Shown here one piece after another: positions 1-8,686 of a DNA stretch of 64,000 bases. The stretch spans positions 434,001-498,000 of the forward strand of contig NZ_CP011787.1 in assembly GCF_001269425.1 (NCBI RefSeq). Reading direction: 5' to 3'. The notes under the pieces are model-generated. The model did no database searches. It was not told where the DNA came from and worked only from the letters and a program-made list of their open reading frames with translations. The position numbers and the translations under genes are program-made. Position 1 is the stretch's first letter, and each line of letters starts with the position of its first letter. The stretch is from Candidatus Palibaumannia cicadellinicola. GTDB taxonomy: Bacteria > Pseudomonadota > Gammaproteobacteria > Enterobacterales > Enterobacteriaceae.

Positions 1-248
1 TGATGCAATGGATATATAATTGGAAAAAAGATAATTGGAAGAATACTAAAAAAAATATAAAAAATTGTGATTTATGGCAAAGATTTGATATAGCAAGTCA
101 ATCACATATAATAAATTCTTTTTGGTTAAAAAGTCATACTGGTCATCCAGAAAATGAACGTTGTGATTACATGGCTCGTGCAGCAGCAAAAAAACCATAT
201 TTAGAAGATGTTGGGTATAAAACTACTATAATAACAACTATAAGATGA
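1..248 (+). CDS. rnhA: Ribonuclease HI, C-terminal part (5' end outside window)
   Basis: The open frame enters from the left edge, so only the last ~82 residues of a ~155-residue enzyme are present. RNase HI cuts the RNA strand of RNA:DNA hybrids and removes primers and R-loops. The visible part matches the C-terminal half of E. coli Rnh[15 protein letters not shown], then [12 protein letters not shown], which carries the catalytic-loop His and the last active-site Asp, then LEDVGY. The ATG at base 3 is an internal Met, not the start. The stop codon overlaps the gloB start in an ATGA arrangement. E. coli has yafS between these genes, so the overlap probably arose by deletion; the last few residues (TTIITTIR) are not conserved. 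Confidence 0.93.
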   Translation, partial: MQWIYNWKKDNWKNTKKNIKNCDLWQRFDIASQSHIINSFWLKSHTGHPENERCDYMARAAAKKPYLEDVGYKTTIITTIR

Positions 249-1009
249 ATCTGATTCGTATTGTAGCACTACAGAATAATTACATTTGGATTTTATATAA
301 TTCTAATAGAGAATGTATAGTTATTGATCCTAGTGAAGCAGCACCTGTTTTGCAGGTATTAAAAAAATATCAATTTAAGCTAACTAATATTTTATTAACT
401 CATCATCATCATGATCATGTTAATGGGGTACCTATACTATTAAAAAATTTTTTTGTACCAGTTTATGGCCCGTATGAAACTGTAGGAAAAGGAACAAATA
501 TAATTGTCACTGAAGGTGATAGTATCATTCTACTAGAAAAAAAATTTAATGTTTTTTATTTTCCTGGACATACTTTAGGACATATTGGATTTTATAGTGA
601 TCCATGGTTATTTTGTGGGGATACAGTCTTTTCGGCTGGTTGTGGTCGTATTTTTGAGGGTACTCCTAAACAAATGTATGACTCTTTTCAAAAAATTAAT
701 AAATTGCCTTTACATACTATAATATGTTGTGCACATGAATATACTTTAGTTAATATAGCTTTTGCTAACTATTTATTACCTAAAGATAAAGCAATTAGTA
801 GTTATCAATCTCATGTAAAACAGTTGCTAGCAAAAAATAAAAATTTATCACCTACAACATTAGGTTTAGAACGTATTATTAATATTTTTTTCCGTTGTCA
901 TGATTGTTATGTACAAAATGTAATTAAATTTTACCCATTATTAGGCGAAGAATGGCGTGTTTTTGCTATTTTACGTAAAAAAAGAGATCAGTTTCCAACA
1001 AAAACTTAA
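245..1009 (+). CDS. gloB: Hydroxyacylglutathione hydrolase (glyoxalase II)
   Basis: Metallo-beta-lactamase-fold enzyme that hydrolyses S-lactoylglutathione to lactate and glutathione, the second step of methylglyoxal detoxification. At 254 aa it is full length (E. coli 251). The dinuclear metal motif THHHHDH is at residues 52-58, with further ligands His109 (PGHTLGH), Asp126 (CGDT) and His164 (CAHEYT). The C-terminal substrate-binding part is more divergent but present. The start overlaps the rnhA stop by 4 nt, suggesting translational coupling. Glutathione synthetase is encoded further along the window, so the cofactor pathway is at least partly kept. The gene is convergent with yafD, 30 bp away; E. 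coli has mltD and yafE in between. Confidence 0.97.
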   Translation: MNLIRIVALQNNYIWILYNSNRECIVIDPSEAAPVLQVLKKYQFKLTNILLTHHHHDHVNGVPILLKNFFVPVYGPYETVGKGTNIIVTEGDSIILLEKKFNVFYFPGHTLGHIGFYSDPWLFCGDTVFSAGCGRIFEGTPKQMYDSFQKINKLPLHTIICCAHEYTLVNIAFANYLLPKDKAISSYQSHVKQLLAKNKNLSPTTLGLERIINIFFRCHDCYVQNVIKFYPLLGEEWRVFAILRKKRDQFPTKT

Positions 1010-1039
1010 GTGTTTAATATGAATTATAAAATTAGCTAT

Positions 1040-1777
1040 TTATTTTTGGAATGCTACTAAAAGGGGATTATGATCTGAAGCTTTAGTAACTAATACAGAT
1101 GCTTCATTAACTTTAATGTTTCGATAAAAAATAAAATCTAAAGGTCTACCAAATACTTTTGTTCGTTGATCATTAATAAAATTTACTTCTTGTAACCTCA
1201 TGGTTTCAGCAAATTTATATAATGCTAGCATTCTTTTTCTACTCCACGCATTAAAATCTCCTGCCATAATTACTGGTCCAGTATGCTTAATTATATGTTC
1301 ACCAATAGGTCCTAGTTGTTTACTATATACATTAATACCTACACAAAAGTTTACTGCATGAATATTAATTACCATTATGGATTGCTTATCATATATAGGA
1401 TATATAGTTATTAATGCTGATTTATCGATACGTAATAATGGTTCACGTTCACGTAAAGGATAACAATACACTGGATATGCAGTAGATAATGTCATAACCC
1501 CGGAAGAATATTGTGGAAATATAATAGCAGGTACTTTATCTGCAGATAAATAGTTTGAAGTAGCAAACTTCATTAGTTCAGGAGTAGTTTGTGCTTCCTG
1601 TAATAATACTAGTTGTGTTTTATTTTTAAATTTATGTAGTATAGATAACCAATTAGCTCTTTGTTGTTTAAAAATATTCCATACCATTACTCTTAAAATA
1701 TGTGATCCTAGTAAAGGTACTTCTAGTTTACTTAATGTTTGTTGATTATCATAAAGAATAGGTGGTACATTATGCAT
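1040..1777 (-). CDS. yafD: YafD family endonuclease/exonuclease/phosphatase-fold protein
   Basis: Member of the YafD (UPF0294) branch of the exonuclease III / sphingomyelinase / inositol phosphatase superfamily. The physiological substrate is not known. Superfamily landmarks are all visible: the WNI strand (residues 33-35), the QE metal-binding pair (60-61), the GDFN catalytic motif (173-176) and the terminal SDHNP (234-238). So the fold and active site look intact. Length 245 aa versus 266 in E. coli; the difference is mainly at the less conserved N terminus. It is the last gene of the minus-strand run that starts at nfuA. The junction with mltC joins loci that are far apart in E. coli. Confidence 0.92.
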   Translation of the reverse strand: MHNVPPILYDNQQTLSKLEVPLLGSHILRVMVWNIFKQQRANWLSILHKFKNKTQLVLLQEAQTTPELMKFATSNYLSADKVPAIIFPQYSSGVMTLSTAYPVYCYPLREREPLLRIDKSALITIYPIYDKQSIMVINIHAVNFCVGINVYSKQLGPIGEHIIKHTGPVIMAGDFNAWSRKRMLALYKFAETMRLQEVNFINDQRTKVFGRPLDFIFYRNIKVNEASVLVTKASDHNPLLVAFQK

Positions 1778-1880
1778 ATGTTGGTTTTTTCACAGTGAAT
1801 GCTTATGTGTTCGATAAACTATATTTCATTTAATTAATTTAATTATAATTAAATGGTTTTTATGTGTAAGTTCAATTTAA

Positions 1881-2930
1881 TTATTTTTTATATTTTTTTT
1901 GTAAGTTATTAACTTTATATAAATAACTTCTTGATTCTAAAGAAGGATGATTTGTGCACAGTATCTTGTATACATCATCTGGTTGTAAAGTATTAATTAT
2001 CTTTAATGCTTTATTGGGATCTGGTGAAAATACTTTAAGTAATGTGCTAACACCGCTATTATAAGCCACAATAACTGCATAGCGTCTCGATATTGAATTT
2101 ACTATTCCATTTAAATAGTTATTTTGTAGTATAGCTAAATAAGCGGTCCCAATATCAATATTATTTTCTGGATTTAATAAATAGCTACGGCTTGGTTGGC
2201 CAAGTTTGTTTTTCATTTTAAATACTTCACGACCAGCACTATTTTGCTTAATTTGCATCAGGCCTAAAGCGTTGGTATTGCTGACAGCATAAGGATTAAA
2301 ACTTGATTCTATTTGTATAATGGATAAAATTAATGATTGATTGATCCCATATTTATGAGAAATTTTATTAACTATTTTTAAATATTTTTTTGATCTATGA
2401 TCTATATGGTTAGGGACTAGATTAATATTTATAAACCAAATATTATGTGGACCCGAAGTCCTACTTTTTAGATGAGTTTGTAATAAAAAATCAGCAAATT
2501 TAGCTGCATGCAAATTCAAACGAATTGGTTGATGATAATTATCTAATACTTGACCATAAAAAAATGGTTGTGTTTTTAACAAATTGTTATTTGTGTAATG
2601 ATTATACATTAATAATATATTTATAATACTTTTACGTAAGTAATTTATATACTTATTTCTATCAATAGATTCTATTTTAATCATTCCATTATCAACATTA
2701 ATATAAATTCTGGTATAAAAATTATTTATATATTTTACATAATCTTTAGGTCCTGACATCAGTACTTCATTTCTACCCCATAATTTTTCTAAATGATTTG
2801 ATAATTGCCCCATTAAAATATAAAAACCTTTAGTATTTTTTATACTAATCTCATGATTAATATACTGTTTTTTATAATAACAAGATATTAATAAAGGTAT
2901 TAACCATAATAAATGGACAGTATTGTTCAT
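1881..2930 (-). CDS. mltC: Membrane-bound lytic murein transglycosylase C (lipoprotein)
   Basis: Cuts the glycan strand of peptidoglycan between MurNAc and GlcNAc with formation of 1,6-anhydroMurNAc. The N terminus is a short lipoprotein signal with a lipobox ending LLIS-Cys17, so the mature protein should be lipid-anchored, normally in the outer membrane. The N-terminal MltC domain contains GPKDYVKY (about 60-67). The C-terminal SLT domain (about 180-345) has the catalytic Glu208 in IESSFNPYAVS, GLMQ at 223-226 and AYNSG at 289-293. Length 349 aa (E. coli 359). The yggX-mltC order is that of E. coli. A retained wall hydrolase fits with the complete mur cluster elsewhere in the window. Confidence 0.95.
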   Translation of the reverse strand: MNNTVHLLWLIPLLISCYYKKQYINHEISIKNTKGFYILMGQLSNHLEKLWGRNEVLMSGPKDYVKYINNFYTRIYINVDNGMIKIESIDRNKYINYLRKSIINILLMYNHYTNNNLLKTQPFFYGQVLDNYHQPIRLNLHAAKFADFLLQTHLKSRTSGPHNIWFININLVPNHIDHRSKKYLKIVNKISHKYGINQSLILSIIQIESSFNPYAVSNTNALGLMQIKQNSAGREVFKMKNKLGQPSRSYLLNPENNIDIGTAYLAILQNNYLNGIVNSISRRYAVIVAYNSGVSTLLKVFSPDPNKALKIINTLQPDDVYKILCTNHPSLESRSYLYKVNNLQKKYKK

Positions 2931-2984
2931 ATTTTTACAAAATTAATAGCTTAATAGTAAGTATTAAATTGTGATTAATAACAT

Positions 2985-3218
2985 TTATTCTTTAAACAAA
3001 AAATTAATCATTTCTTTCTCTAAATATTTACGATCAAATAAATTCATCATATCAAGTTGTTGTTCATTTATTAGCATCGTTTGTTGAATTTGCCATTTCT
3101 CCCAGGCTTCTTTAGAGATAGTATCAAAAATACGTTTACCTATTTTCCCTGGATATAATTGAAAATCTTGTCCCTCTGATTTTTTTTTAAGATAAGTACA
3201 ATAAATAATTTTTTTCAT
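2985..3218 (-). CDS. yggX: Probable Fe(2+)-trafficking protein YggX
   Basis: Small protein linked in E. coli and Salmonella to iron trafficking and protection of Fe-S proteins from oxidation. The core is well conserved: an IIYCTYL opening with the family's single Cys, [25 protein letters not shown] and QTMLINE. The start is chosen at the second Met (MKKIIYC), which aligns with the E. coli start; an in-frame ATG two codons upstream (base 3224) is the alternative, and neither has a clear Shine-Dalgarno. The protein is 77 aa against 91 in E. coli: it stops right after EMINFLFKE, losing the poorly conserved tail. In E. coli mutY lies directly upstream; here hemW does. Confidence 0.93.
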   Translation of the reverse strand: MKKIIYCTYLKKKSEGQDFQLYPGKIGKRIFDTISKEAWEKWQIQQTMLINEQQLDMMNLFDRKYLEKEMINFLFKE

Positions 3219-3297
3219 AAACATCTATTTTTGATTGATTTTGTTAAAAATGACTGATATTTAATAATATCTGCTTCACAGCCATAAAAATATAAAT

Positions 3298-4428
3298 TTA
3301 TATAAATAATTCTAATAATGAATTAAGAAATAATTTACCATGCTCTGTGATTGTCCAAGTAGTATCACTTTCATAAATATATCCATAGGATAATGCCTGA
3401 TCTAAAGCAAAACGTATTGTGCTCTCATTTAAACTAGTTAATTTTGTAAATTCTTGACGTGGGATTGTTTCTAACAAACGAAAACGATTCATAAAATATT
3501 CAAATGGTAAATCTATTTGTGATACTTGATAATATTTTTCTACATATTTACCATCCATATAAACAAGTGGATGTTTTTTTTTTACAATACGTAGTACTGT
3601 TCCATCTACTTGAGTAAGCTTACTATGAGCGCCACAACCAATACCTAAGTAATCACCAAAACGCCAATAATTTATATTATGAAGGCACTGATAACCAGGT
3701 TTTGCATAATTAGAAATTTCATATTGTTGGTAACCTGATGTAATTAGTAATTCATGACCTTGGTTATAAATATCCCAAAGTATCTCTTCGTTTGGTAATT
3801 GGGGTGGATTATAACCAAAGATAGTTTTAGGTTCTATTACTAACTGATACCATGAAATATGCTGTGGTACTAAGGCTATTGCATTACGTAAATCATTTAA
3901 TGATTGATTAATTGTTTGGTTTGGTAAACCATACATTAAATCAAGATTTAAGCTATTAAAGCCAATATTAGATACTAATAATGCAGTATTTGTTGCTTCG
4001 GTAGGTTGATGAATACGACCAAGTTTAATTAATTGTTTTGTGTTAAAAGTTTGTACTCCAAGAGAAATTCTTGTTATGCCAATATTCTTGTAACTAATTA
4101 GATGTTCTTCTGTAACTGTACCAGGATTGACTTCTATAGTAATCTCTAAGTTTGATAATAGCAGTAAATGTTTACTAATTCCAAATAGCAATTTTTCTAG
4201 GGCATTAATGCTAAGTAAACTTGGAGTACCTCCTCCAATAAAAATTGTTGCTATATTACGACCATAAGAAAAATGTAAATTTTGCTCAAGATCTAATAGT
4301 AGATGATCTATATACTTTTGTTCCTGGATATTACTTTTGTATAAGTAGTTATTAAAGTCGCAATAAAAACATTTTTTTATGCACCAAGGAATATGAATAT
4401 ATAAACTTAATTTAGGTAAATGTTTTAT
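3298..4428 (-). CDS. hemW: HemW-type radical SAM protein, apparent ATA start
   Basis: Radical SAM protein of the HemW (YggW) family, a coproporphyrinogen III oxidase-like protein proposed to be a heme chaperone. Reading upstream of the first conventional start codon (a TTG at base 4191) the same frame stays open and encodes the essential N terminus: LSLYIHIPWC, then the 4Fe-4S motif CxxxCxxC at residues 16/20/23, then GGGTPS at 65-70. An in-frame stop lies just before an ATA codon at 4428-4426, exactly where the E. coli start aligns. An AAGG Shine-Dalgarno sits 9 nt upstream of the ATA. With that start the protein is 376 aa (E. coli 378). No ATG, GTG or TTG exists before the iron-sulfur motif, so initiation is at ATA or the gene is damaged. 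Confidence 0.88.
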   Translation of the reverse strand: MKHLPKLSLYIHIPWCIKKCFYCDFNNYLYKSNIQEQKYIDHLLLDLEQNLHFSYGRNIATIFIGGGTPSLLSINALEKLLFGISKHLLLLSNLEITIEVNPGTVTEEHLISYKNIGITRISLGVQTFNTKQLIKLGRIHQPTEATNTALLVSNIGFNSLNLDLMYGLPNQTINQSLNDLRNAIALVPQHISWYQLVIEPKTIFGYNPPQLPNEEILWDIYNQGHELLITSGYQQYEISNYAKPGYQCLHNINYWRFGDYLGIGCGAHSKLTQVDGTVLRIVKKKHPLVYMDGKYVEKYYQVSQIDLPFEYFMNRFRLLETIPRQEFTKLTSLNESTIRFALDQALSYGYIYESDTTWTITEHGKLFLNSLLELFI

Positions 4429-4453
4429 TTATGAAAACCTTTTTATAATGATT

Positions 4454-4882
4454 TTAATATTCATTAAATTGTTTCAACCAACTTTCTAGTATAATTACTG
4501 CTGATTTAGAATCAATTTTTGATTTTTTTAAAGCACGATAACCACCATTAGCAAATAGTTCATAACGTGCTTCTACGGTACTAAGACGTTCATCATGTAA
4601 CACTACTTTAATATCAAAAATATCTTGTAGTAAATTAGCAAATTTGCGTGCTTTATTCGTAAGCGGTTGCTCACTATTATCCATATTTAAAGGTAAGCCA
4701 ACAATAATAATATCTGGTTGCCAATTATTTATAATTTTTTTTATTTGTAACCAGTTAGGAACACCATCATTGGCTTTAAATGCAGTTAGTGGTTGTGCAG
4801 TACATGTTATACGCTGACCAATAGCTATACCAATACTTTTAGTACCAAAATCGAATGCTATAATACTACCACTTGTTGCCAT
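4454..4882 (-). CDS. ruvX: RuvX/YqgF family Holliday-junction resolvase-like nuclease
   Basis: Putative RNase H-fold nuclease, implicated in pre-16S rRNA 5'-end maturation in E. coli and described as a Holliday-junction resolvase homologue. Family motifs are intact: [11 protein letters not shown] with catalytic Asp11, VGLPLNMD (61-68), HDERLST (96-102) and the late Asp124 before SAVIILES. Length 142 aa (E. coli 138). In E. coli the order is gshB-yqgE-yqgF; here yqgE is absent as a gene and a 197-bp gap separates ruvX from gshB. hemW follows 25 bp downstream, so the two are probably cotranscribed. Confidence 0.95.
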   Translation of the reverse strand: MATSGSIIAFDFGTKSIGIAIGQRITCTAQPLTAFKANDGVPNWLQIKKIINNWQPDIIIVGLPLNMDNSEQPLTNKARKFANLLQDIFDIKVVLHDERLSTVEARYELFANGGYRALKKSKIDSKSAVIILESWLKQFNEY

Positions 4883-4883
4883 C

Positions 4884-4945
4884 AGGCATTACCTAAATTT
4901 GTTACGATATTGTTTTATTAATATTTTTAGCTGCTTTCTCATTTT
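4884..4945 (-). pseudogene. yqgE: Possible eroded 3' end of yqgE
   Basis: In E. coli yqgE lies between gshB and ruvX. In this gap one minus-strand frame gives EKAAKNI, which resembles the REAAKLIG segment near the C terminus of YqgE. A second frame ends IVTNLGNA followed by a stop immediately before the ruvX start, resembling the ILTMPGVAGHA end of YqgE. The two frames are shifted relative to each other, as expected of a decayed gene. The similarity is short and could be chance. Confidence 0.25.
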
Positions 4946-5079
4946 TGAGATTTTTTTATTATAGTTTTTTGTTAAATACTAAGAAATAATACTAGCACTA
5001 AAGCACTTAAATTATCATTTAAACTGCGTAAATACTATATTGTATATAGTATGCTGTTAATTAATAATCACTTATATTA

Positions 5080-6030
5080 CTAATTAATTTTTAGATGTTT
5101 TTCAATAGCATCCATGAACATACCAGTTATAGATATTGGAAAAGCAGCTTCTATTTCCCATACACAAGTAGGACTAGTTATATTTATCTCAGTTAATTTA
5201 TCACCAATAATATCTATTCCTACAAATAATAGACCTTTGTTTTTTAGTGTTTTACTTAAAAAGTATGCAATTTCCCAGTCAATTTTAGATAATTTTCGTG
5301 CTTCTCCATATCCACCAGCTGCTAAATTACCCCGTGTTTCTCCATTTTTTGGAATTCTTGCTAAACAATATGGTACTGGTTCACCATCAATAATAAAAAC
5401 ACGTTTATCTCCATCTTTTATAGCTGAAAGGTACTGTTGTGCCATACAAAAGCATGTATTTTTACTAGTTAAATTTTCAATAATAACTGATATGTTTGGA
5501 TCATCTTTTTTAATTCTAAAAATAGATTGTCCTCCCATACTATTTAGTGGTTTAAGAATAATATCATTATGCTTTTTTAAAAATTTACGAATATGTTCCT
5601 CACACTGACTAACTAGTGTATCAGGACTATAAATTTTGAAAAAAGAAGGAAATATTTTTTCATTGTAATCACGTAGGCTTTGTGGTTTATTTATAATTAA
5701 TGTTCCTTTTTCTTCTGCAAGTTCAAGAATATAAGTAGCATAAATAAATTCTTCATCTATTGGTGGATTTTTTCTCATTAAAATAATATCTAAATCATGT
5801 AGAAAAATATCTTTATCACCATTAAAGCAATACCAATTATTATTATTTTTATTTACTGATAATAAACGACAAAAAGCTCGTGCTTGACCATCACTTATAT
5901 AAAGATTATTAATTTCCATATAATATATTTCATAGCCACGAAATTGAGCCTCTAGTAATAATGCAAAGCTAGTATCTTTTTTTATATTTATAGACGTAAT
6001 ATCATCCATCACAACGCCTAATTTAATCAT
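5080..6030 (-). CDS. gshB: Glutathione synthetase
   Basis: ATP-grasp ligase joining gamma-glutamylcysteine and glycine to make glutathione. Length 316 aa, identical to E. coli. The N terminus MIKLGVVMDDI is typical. The middle carries KPLNSMGGQSIFRI, the glycine-rich ATP-grasp loop; RVFIIDGEPVPYCLARIPK and RGNLAAGG follow; the C terminus has GIDIIGDKLTEINITSPT with the Mg-binding Glu/Asn. It sits between sodA (96 bp upstream) and ruvX. It provides glutathione for the gloB product. I cannot see whether gshA exists elsewhere. Confidence 0.97.
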   Translation of the reverse strand: MIKLGVVMDDITSINIKKDTSFALLLEAQFRGYEIYYMEINNLYISDGQARAFCRLLSVNKNNNNWYCFNGDKDIFLHDLDIILMRKNPPIDEEFIYATYILELAEEKGTLIINKPQSLRDYNEKIFPSFFKIYSPDTLVSQCEEHIRKFLKKHNDIILKPLNSMGGQSIFRIKKDDPNISVIIENLTSKNTCFCMAQQYLSAIKDGDKRVFIIDGEPVPYCLARIPKNGETRGNLAAGGYGEARKLSKIDWEIAYFLSKTLKNKGLLFVGIDIIGDKLTEINITSPTCVWEIEAAFPISITGMFMDAIEKHLKIN

Positions 6031-6126
6031 AATACTTTCCTACACTAAAGTAATAAATACTAACTACAGTAGTTTATACAATTTCTACTGTAGTTATTTT
6101 TATATTTGTTTTTAATAACAAATGTT

Positions 6127-6729
6127 TTAACTTTTGTTAAAACGTACCGCTGCTTCATCCCAATTGACTACATGCCAAAACGCTTTAATATAATCAGAAC
6201 GTCTATTTTGATATTTTAAATAATAAGCATGTTCCCATAAATCAAGACCTAATATTGGAACACCTTGATTACCCATTAATGGATTATCTTGATTTGCGGT
6301 AGATAATATAAATAATTTATTGTCTTTTTTAACTAGCCAGACCCAACCAGAACCAAAACAAGCAAGAGCTATTTTTTCGAAATTAGTTTTAAAATTATCT
6401 ATATCACCAAAATTCATTTGAATAGCAATTTTTAGTGTTCCGTCAAGAAAAGTTTCTTTTTTTAATCCGTTCCAGAAAAAAGAATGATTTGCATGACCAC
6501 CAGCATTATTTCTGATTGCTGTTTTGTGTTCTACTGGTACTAACTCCAATTTTTGAATGAGTTCTTCAACTGATAAGTTAATTAATTGAGGAATATTTTT
6601 TAGAATATTATTAATATTATTAATATAAGTTTGATGGTGTTTAGTATAATGTATTTTCATGGTTTCTTTATCAAAGAAAGGCTCTAAAGCATCAAAATAA
6701 TATGGTAAAGGAGGTAATTTAAACATCAT
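6127..6729 (-). CDS. sodA: Superoxide dismutase, SodA (Mn) type
   Basis: Converts superoxide to hydrogen peroxide and oxygen in the cytoplasm. Metal ligands are all present: His27 (KIHYTKHH), His82 ([10 protein letters not shown]), Asp163 and His167 (DLWEHAYY). The sequence is closer to E. coli SodA than SodB through its [13 protein letters not shown] start, [11 protein letters not shown] and [11 protein letters not shown]. It is 200 aa against 206, with a small deletion after PLMG. Two adjacent ATG codons exist; the first, with GGAG 7 nt upstream, is used here. It lies 46 bp after nfuA, so an oxidative-stress/Fe-S grouping is possible, though in E. coli these genes are unlinked. Confidence 0.95.
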   Translation of the reverse strand: MMFKLPPLPYYFDALEPFFDKETMKIHYTKHHQTYINNINNILKNIPQLINLSVEELIQKLELVPVEHKTAIRNNAGGHANHSFFWNGLKKETFLDGTLKIAIQMNFGDIDNFKTNFEKIALACFGSGWVWLVKKDNKLFILSTANQDNPLMGNQGVPILGLDLWEHAYYLKYQNRRSDYIKAFWHVVNWDEAAVRFNKS

Positions 6730-6775
6730 TAAAGTACTCCATATAGTATGACGTTAATTATAAATAATTTGACTA

Positions 6776-7348
6776 CTAATAATAAGAATTTTCACTATGA
6801 TTATGGTCAGTTACATCACGTACTCCTTTGAGTTCAGGAAATATGTTTATTAGTTGTTTTTCTATGTATTGTTTTAAAGTAGCACCTACCATAGAACAAC
6901 CATTACATCCACCAGAAAATTCTAAAATAACAAACATATCTTCAGTAAGATCTAAAAAAATTACTTTGCCACCATGATTAGCTAACTGAGGATTAATTTT
7001 ATATGATATTATGTACTGTATGCGCTCTATTAGAGGAGTAGAACTATCTAATAGTTGGTTTACATTAGGTGCTTTTAGTGTTAATTGGGTCCCAAATTTA
7101 TCAGTTATGAAGTCAATCATTGCATCTTTTAAATAAAAAGCACTGCATTCATCAACATAAGCAAAAAATTTATTAAATGTTAATTTAATATCACTATCTT
7201 CTATAGTAGAAGGTGGACAAAATGAAATACCGCATTCTGCATTTGGTGTCCCTGGATTGGTGACAAATATGCGAATTTGAGTACCTAAATCTTGTTTAGT
7301 TAGTAAGTTAACAAAATGTTGTTGCGCAGCATCAGTAATAGAAATCAT
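6776..7348 (-). CDS. nfuA: Fe-S biogenesis protein NfuA
   Basis: Iron-sulfur carrier that hands 4Fe-4S clusters to client proteins under stress. Residues 1-95 form the degenerate A-type domain, starting [12 protein letters not shown] and including [16 protein letters not shown]. Residues about 105-185 form the Nfu domain with the cluster-binding Cys148-x-x-Cys151 in GGCNGCSM. Length 190 aa (E. coli 191), ending in SYY as in E. coli. It is the first gene of the minus-strand run; upstream lie only ~220 bp of AT-rich DNA and the divergent tRNA pair. Confidence 0.97.
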   Translation of the reverse strand: MISITDAAQQHFVNLLTKQDLGTQIRIFVTNPGTPNAECGISFCPPSTIEDSDIKLTFNKFFAYVDECSAFYLKDAMIDFITDKFGTQLTLKAPNVNQLLDSSTPLIERIQYIISYKINPQLANHGGKVIFLDLTEDMFVILEFSGGCNGCSMVGATLKQYIEKQLINIFPELKGVRDVTDHNHSENSYY

Positions 7349-7498
7349 TATATTTATGAGCTTTATTTATTAATTTATCTTTTATCATATACCTATTACT
7401 CAAGCAAGTAAGAAAAAATTAATAATTAATGTTTATAAAAAGTAACAAAAATAGATACATTTATTATTGTTAGTTCATGATCACTAAAATAGTTATAC

Positions 7499-7528
7499 TT
7501 GACTTATTAGTTATAAATATGATATCTA
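7499..7528 (+). promoter_or_regulatory. Candidate promoter for the tRNA-Ile/tRNA-Ala pair
   Basis: A TTGACT box (7499-7504) is followed 18 nt later by TATCTA, a weak -10 element, 44 bp before the tRNA-Ile gene. The -35 is close to consensus but the -10 is not, and the surrounding DNA is so AT-rich that chance matches are expected. Confidence 0.3.
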
Positions 7529-7571
7529 TATATATAGATTTATAGTTTTTTACTATCTTCTAAAAAATTAG

Positions 7572-7648
<77 letters not shown>

Positions 7649-7666
7649 ACTAACTATAATAAATAT

Positions 7667-7739
7667 GGGGCTATAGCTCAGCTGGAAGAGCGCCTGCTTT
7701 GCACGCAGGAGGTCAGCGGTTCAATCCCGCTTAGCTCCA
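7667..7739 (+). tRNA. alaT-like: tRNA-Ala (TGC anticodon), CCA not encoded
   Basis: Follows tRNA-Ile after 18 bp, the usual Ile-Ala order. The acceptor stem GGGGCTA/TAGCTCC includes the G3:U70 wobble that identifies tRNA-Ala. The anticodon loop is TTTGCAC and the T arm GCGGTTCAATCCCGC. After discriminator A73 (base 7739) the DNA reads CAT instead of CCA, as if one C had been lost, so the 3' end must be added after transcription. Confidence 0.97.
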
Positions 7740-7810
7740 CATGATGTGATACTTTATTAAATAATAATTATGATTATCTTAATCAATCATTTTCTAATAG
7801 GAAATGAATA

Positions 7811-8257
7811 ATGAATGCTGTGATCCAACTTAAATTACTTAATAAAGTAGAGGAATTGTGTAAACAACGTAATGTACGTATTACACCACAAAGATTAGAA
7901 GTATTAAGGTTAATTATTGCACAAAAAACAAACGCTATTAGTGCATATGATTTACTTAAATTATTACGTAAATCAGAGCCACAGGCAAAACCACCTACTA
8001 TTTACCGCGTCCTAGATTTTTTAATAGAGCAAGGATTGGTTCATAAAGTAGAATCTACTAATAGTTTTATGTTATGTAAATATTTTTATGATCCATCACA
8101 TACTTATGCTGTTTTTATTTGTGATAAATGTGGTCAAGTCACAGAAAAATCAGCTGATAATATAAAAAATATATTACAAAATATGGCTAAACAAGCTTGT
8201 TTTGCCATGTCTCATAATGTAGTAGAAGCTCATGGTTTTTGTCCACAATGTAATTAA
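7811..8257 (+). CDS. zur: Zinc uptake regulator Zur (Fur family)
   Basis: DNA-binding zinc-responsive repressor, normally of zinc-import genes. The winged-helix domain reads RITPQRLEVLRLI...AYDLLKLLRKSEPQAKPPTIYRVLDFL (about residues 23-71), followed by HKVESTNSFMLC typical of Zur rather than Fur. The structural zinc site is Cys104/Cys107 (CDKC) and Cys144/Cys147 (CPQC). It is 148 aa against 171: the C-terminal Cys/His-rich tail of E. coli Zur is gone and the protein stops right after CPQCN. The start has an AGGA box about 10 nt upstream. It overlaps no other reading frame once tusD is started at 8271. Its targets cannot be seen in this window. Confidence 0.93.
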   Translation: MNAVIQLKLLNKVEELCKQRNVRITPQRLEVLRLIIAQKTNAISAYDLLKLLRKSEPQAKPPTIYRVLDFLIEQGLVHKVESTNSFMLCKYFYDPSHTYAVFICDKCGQVTEKSADNIKNILQNMAKQACFAMSHNVVEAHGFCPQCN

Positions 8258-8270
8258 TGTTGAACATGCT

Positions 8271-8669
8271 ATGTTATGTAAGTTACATTACACTATTTTA
8301 GTTACAGGTCCTGCTTATGGGAACCAAAAATCCAGTAGTGCATTACAGTTTACACAAGCACTATTAAACTATGGTCATTATATTAATGCCATTTTTTTTT
8401 ACCAAGACGGCGTGTATAATGCTAATAGTTTTACTATTTATCCTAGCAATGAAATTAATTTAGTTCAAGCTTGGCAAAAATTAGCTATAGAACATCAATT
8501 ATCATTACACGTATGTATATCAGCAGCACTACGTCGTGGTATTACTAATGCTGAACAAGCATTACAGTTAAATTTATCTGGACATAACTTGCCACCGGCT
8601 TTTAATTTAAGCAGTCTTATTACTTTGGGAGAAAGTATACTTACATGTGATAGATTTATTCAATTTTAG
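8271..8669 (+). CDS. tusD: Sulfurtransferase TusD
   Basis: Subunit of the TusBCD complex that relays persulfide sulfur from TusA towards TusE and MnmA for 2-thiolation of U34 in tRNA-Lys, -Glu and -Gln. The core matches E. coli TusD: TILVTGPAYG, FFYQDGVYNAN, and the sulfur-relay Cys82 in HVCISAALRRG, ending TCDRFIQF. I start at the ATG giving MLCKLHYT (132 aa, E. coli 128). The frame is open further upstream to an ATG at 8232 inside zur, but those residues have no counterpart. It contains a run of nine T at 8392-8400. Confidence 0.93.
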   Translation: MLCKLHYTILVTGPAYGNQKSSSALQFTQALLNYGHYINAIFFYQDGVYNANSFTIYPSNEINLVQAWQKLAIEHQLSLHVCISAALRRGITNAEQALQLNLSGHNLPPAFNLSSLITLGESILTCDRFIQF

Positions 8670-8686
8670 CTTTTTTATTTAATATT

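Noticed and set aside
3225-3297. Short frame between hemW and yggX as a mutY remnant
   Set aside because: The position fits (mutY precedes yggX in E. coli), but the roughly 24 readable codons (around YGCEADIIKYQ) do not resemble the MutY C terminus.
5114-5608. 164-codon open frame on the plus strand
   Set aside because: It lies fully antisense to gshB, which is a full-length conserved gene; the translation resembles no family and is explained by codon bias of the opposite strand.
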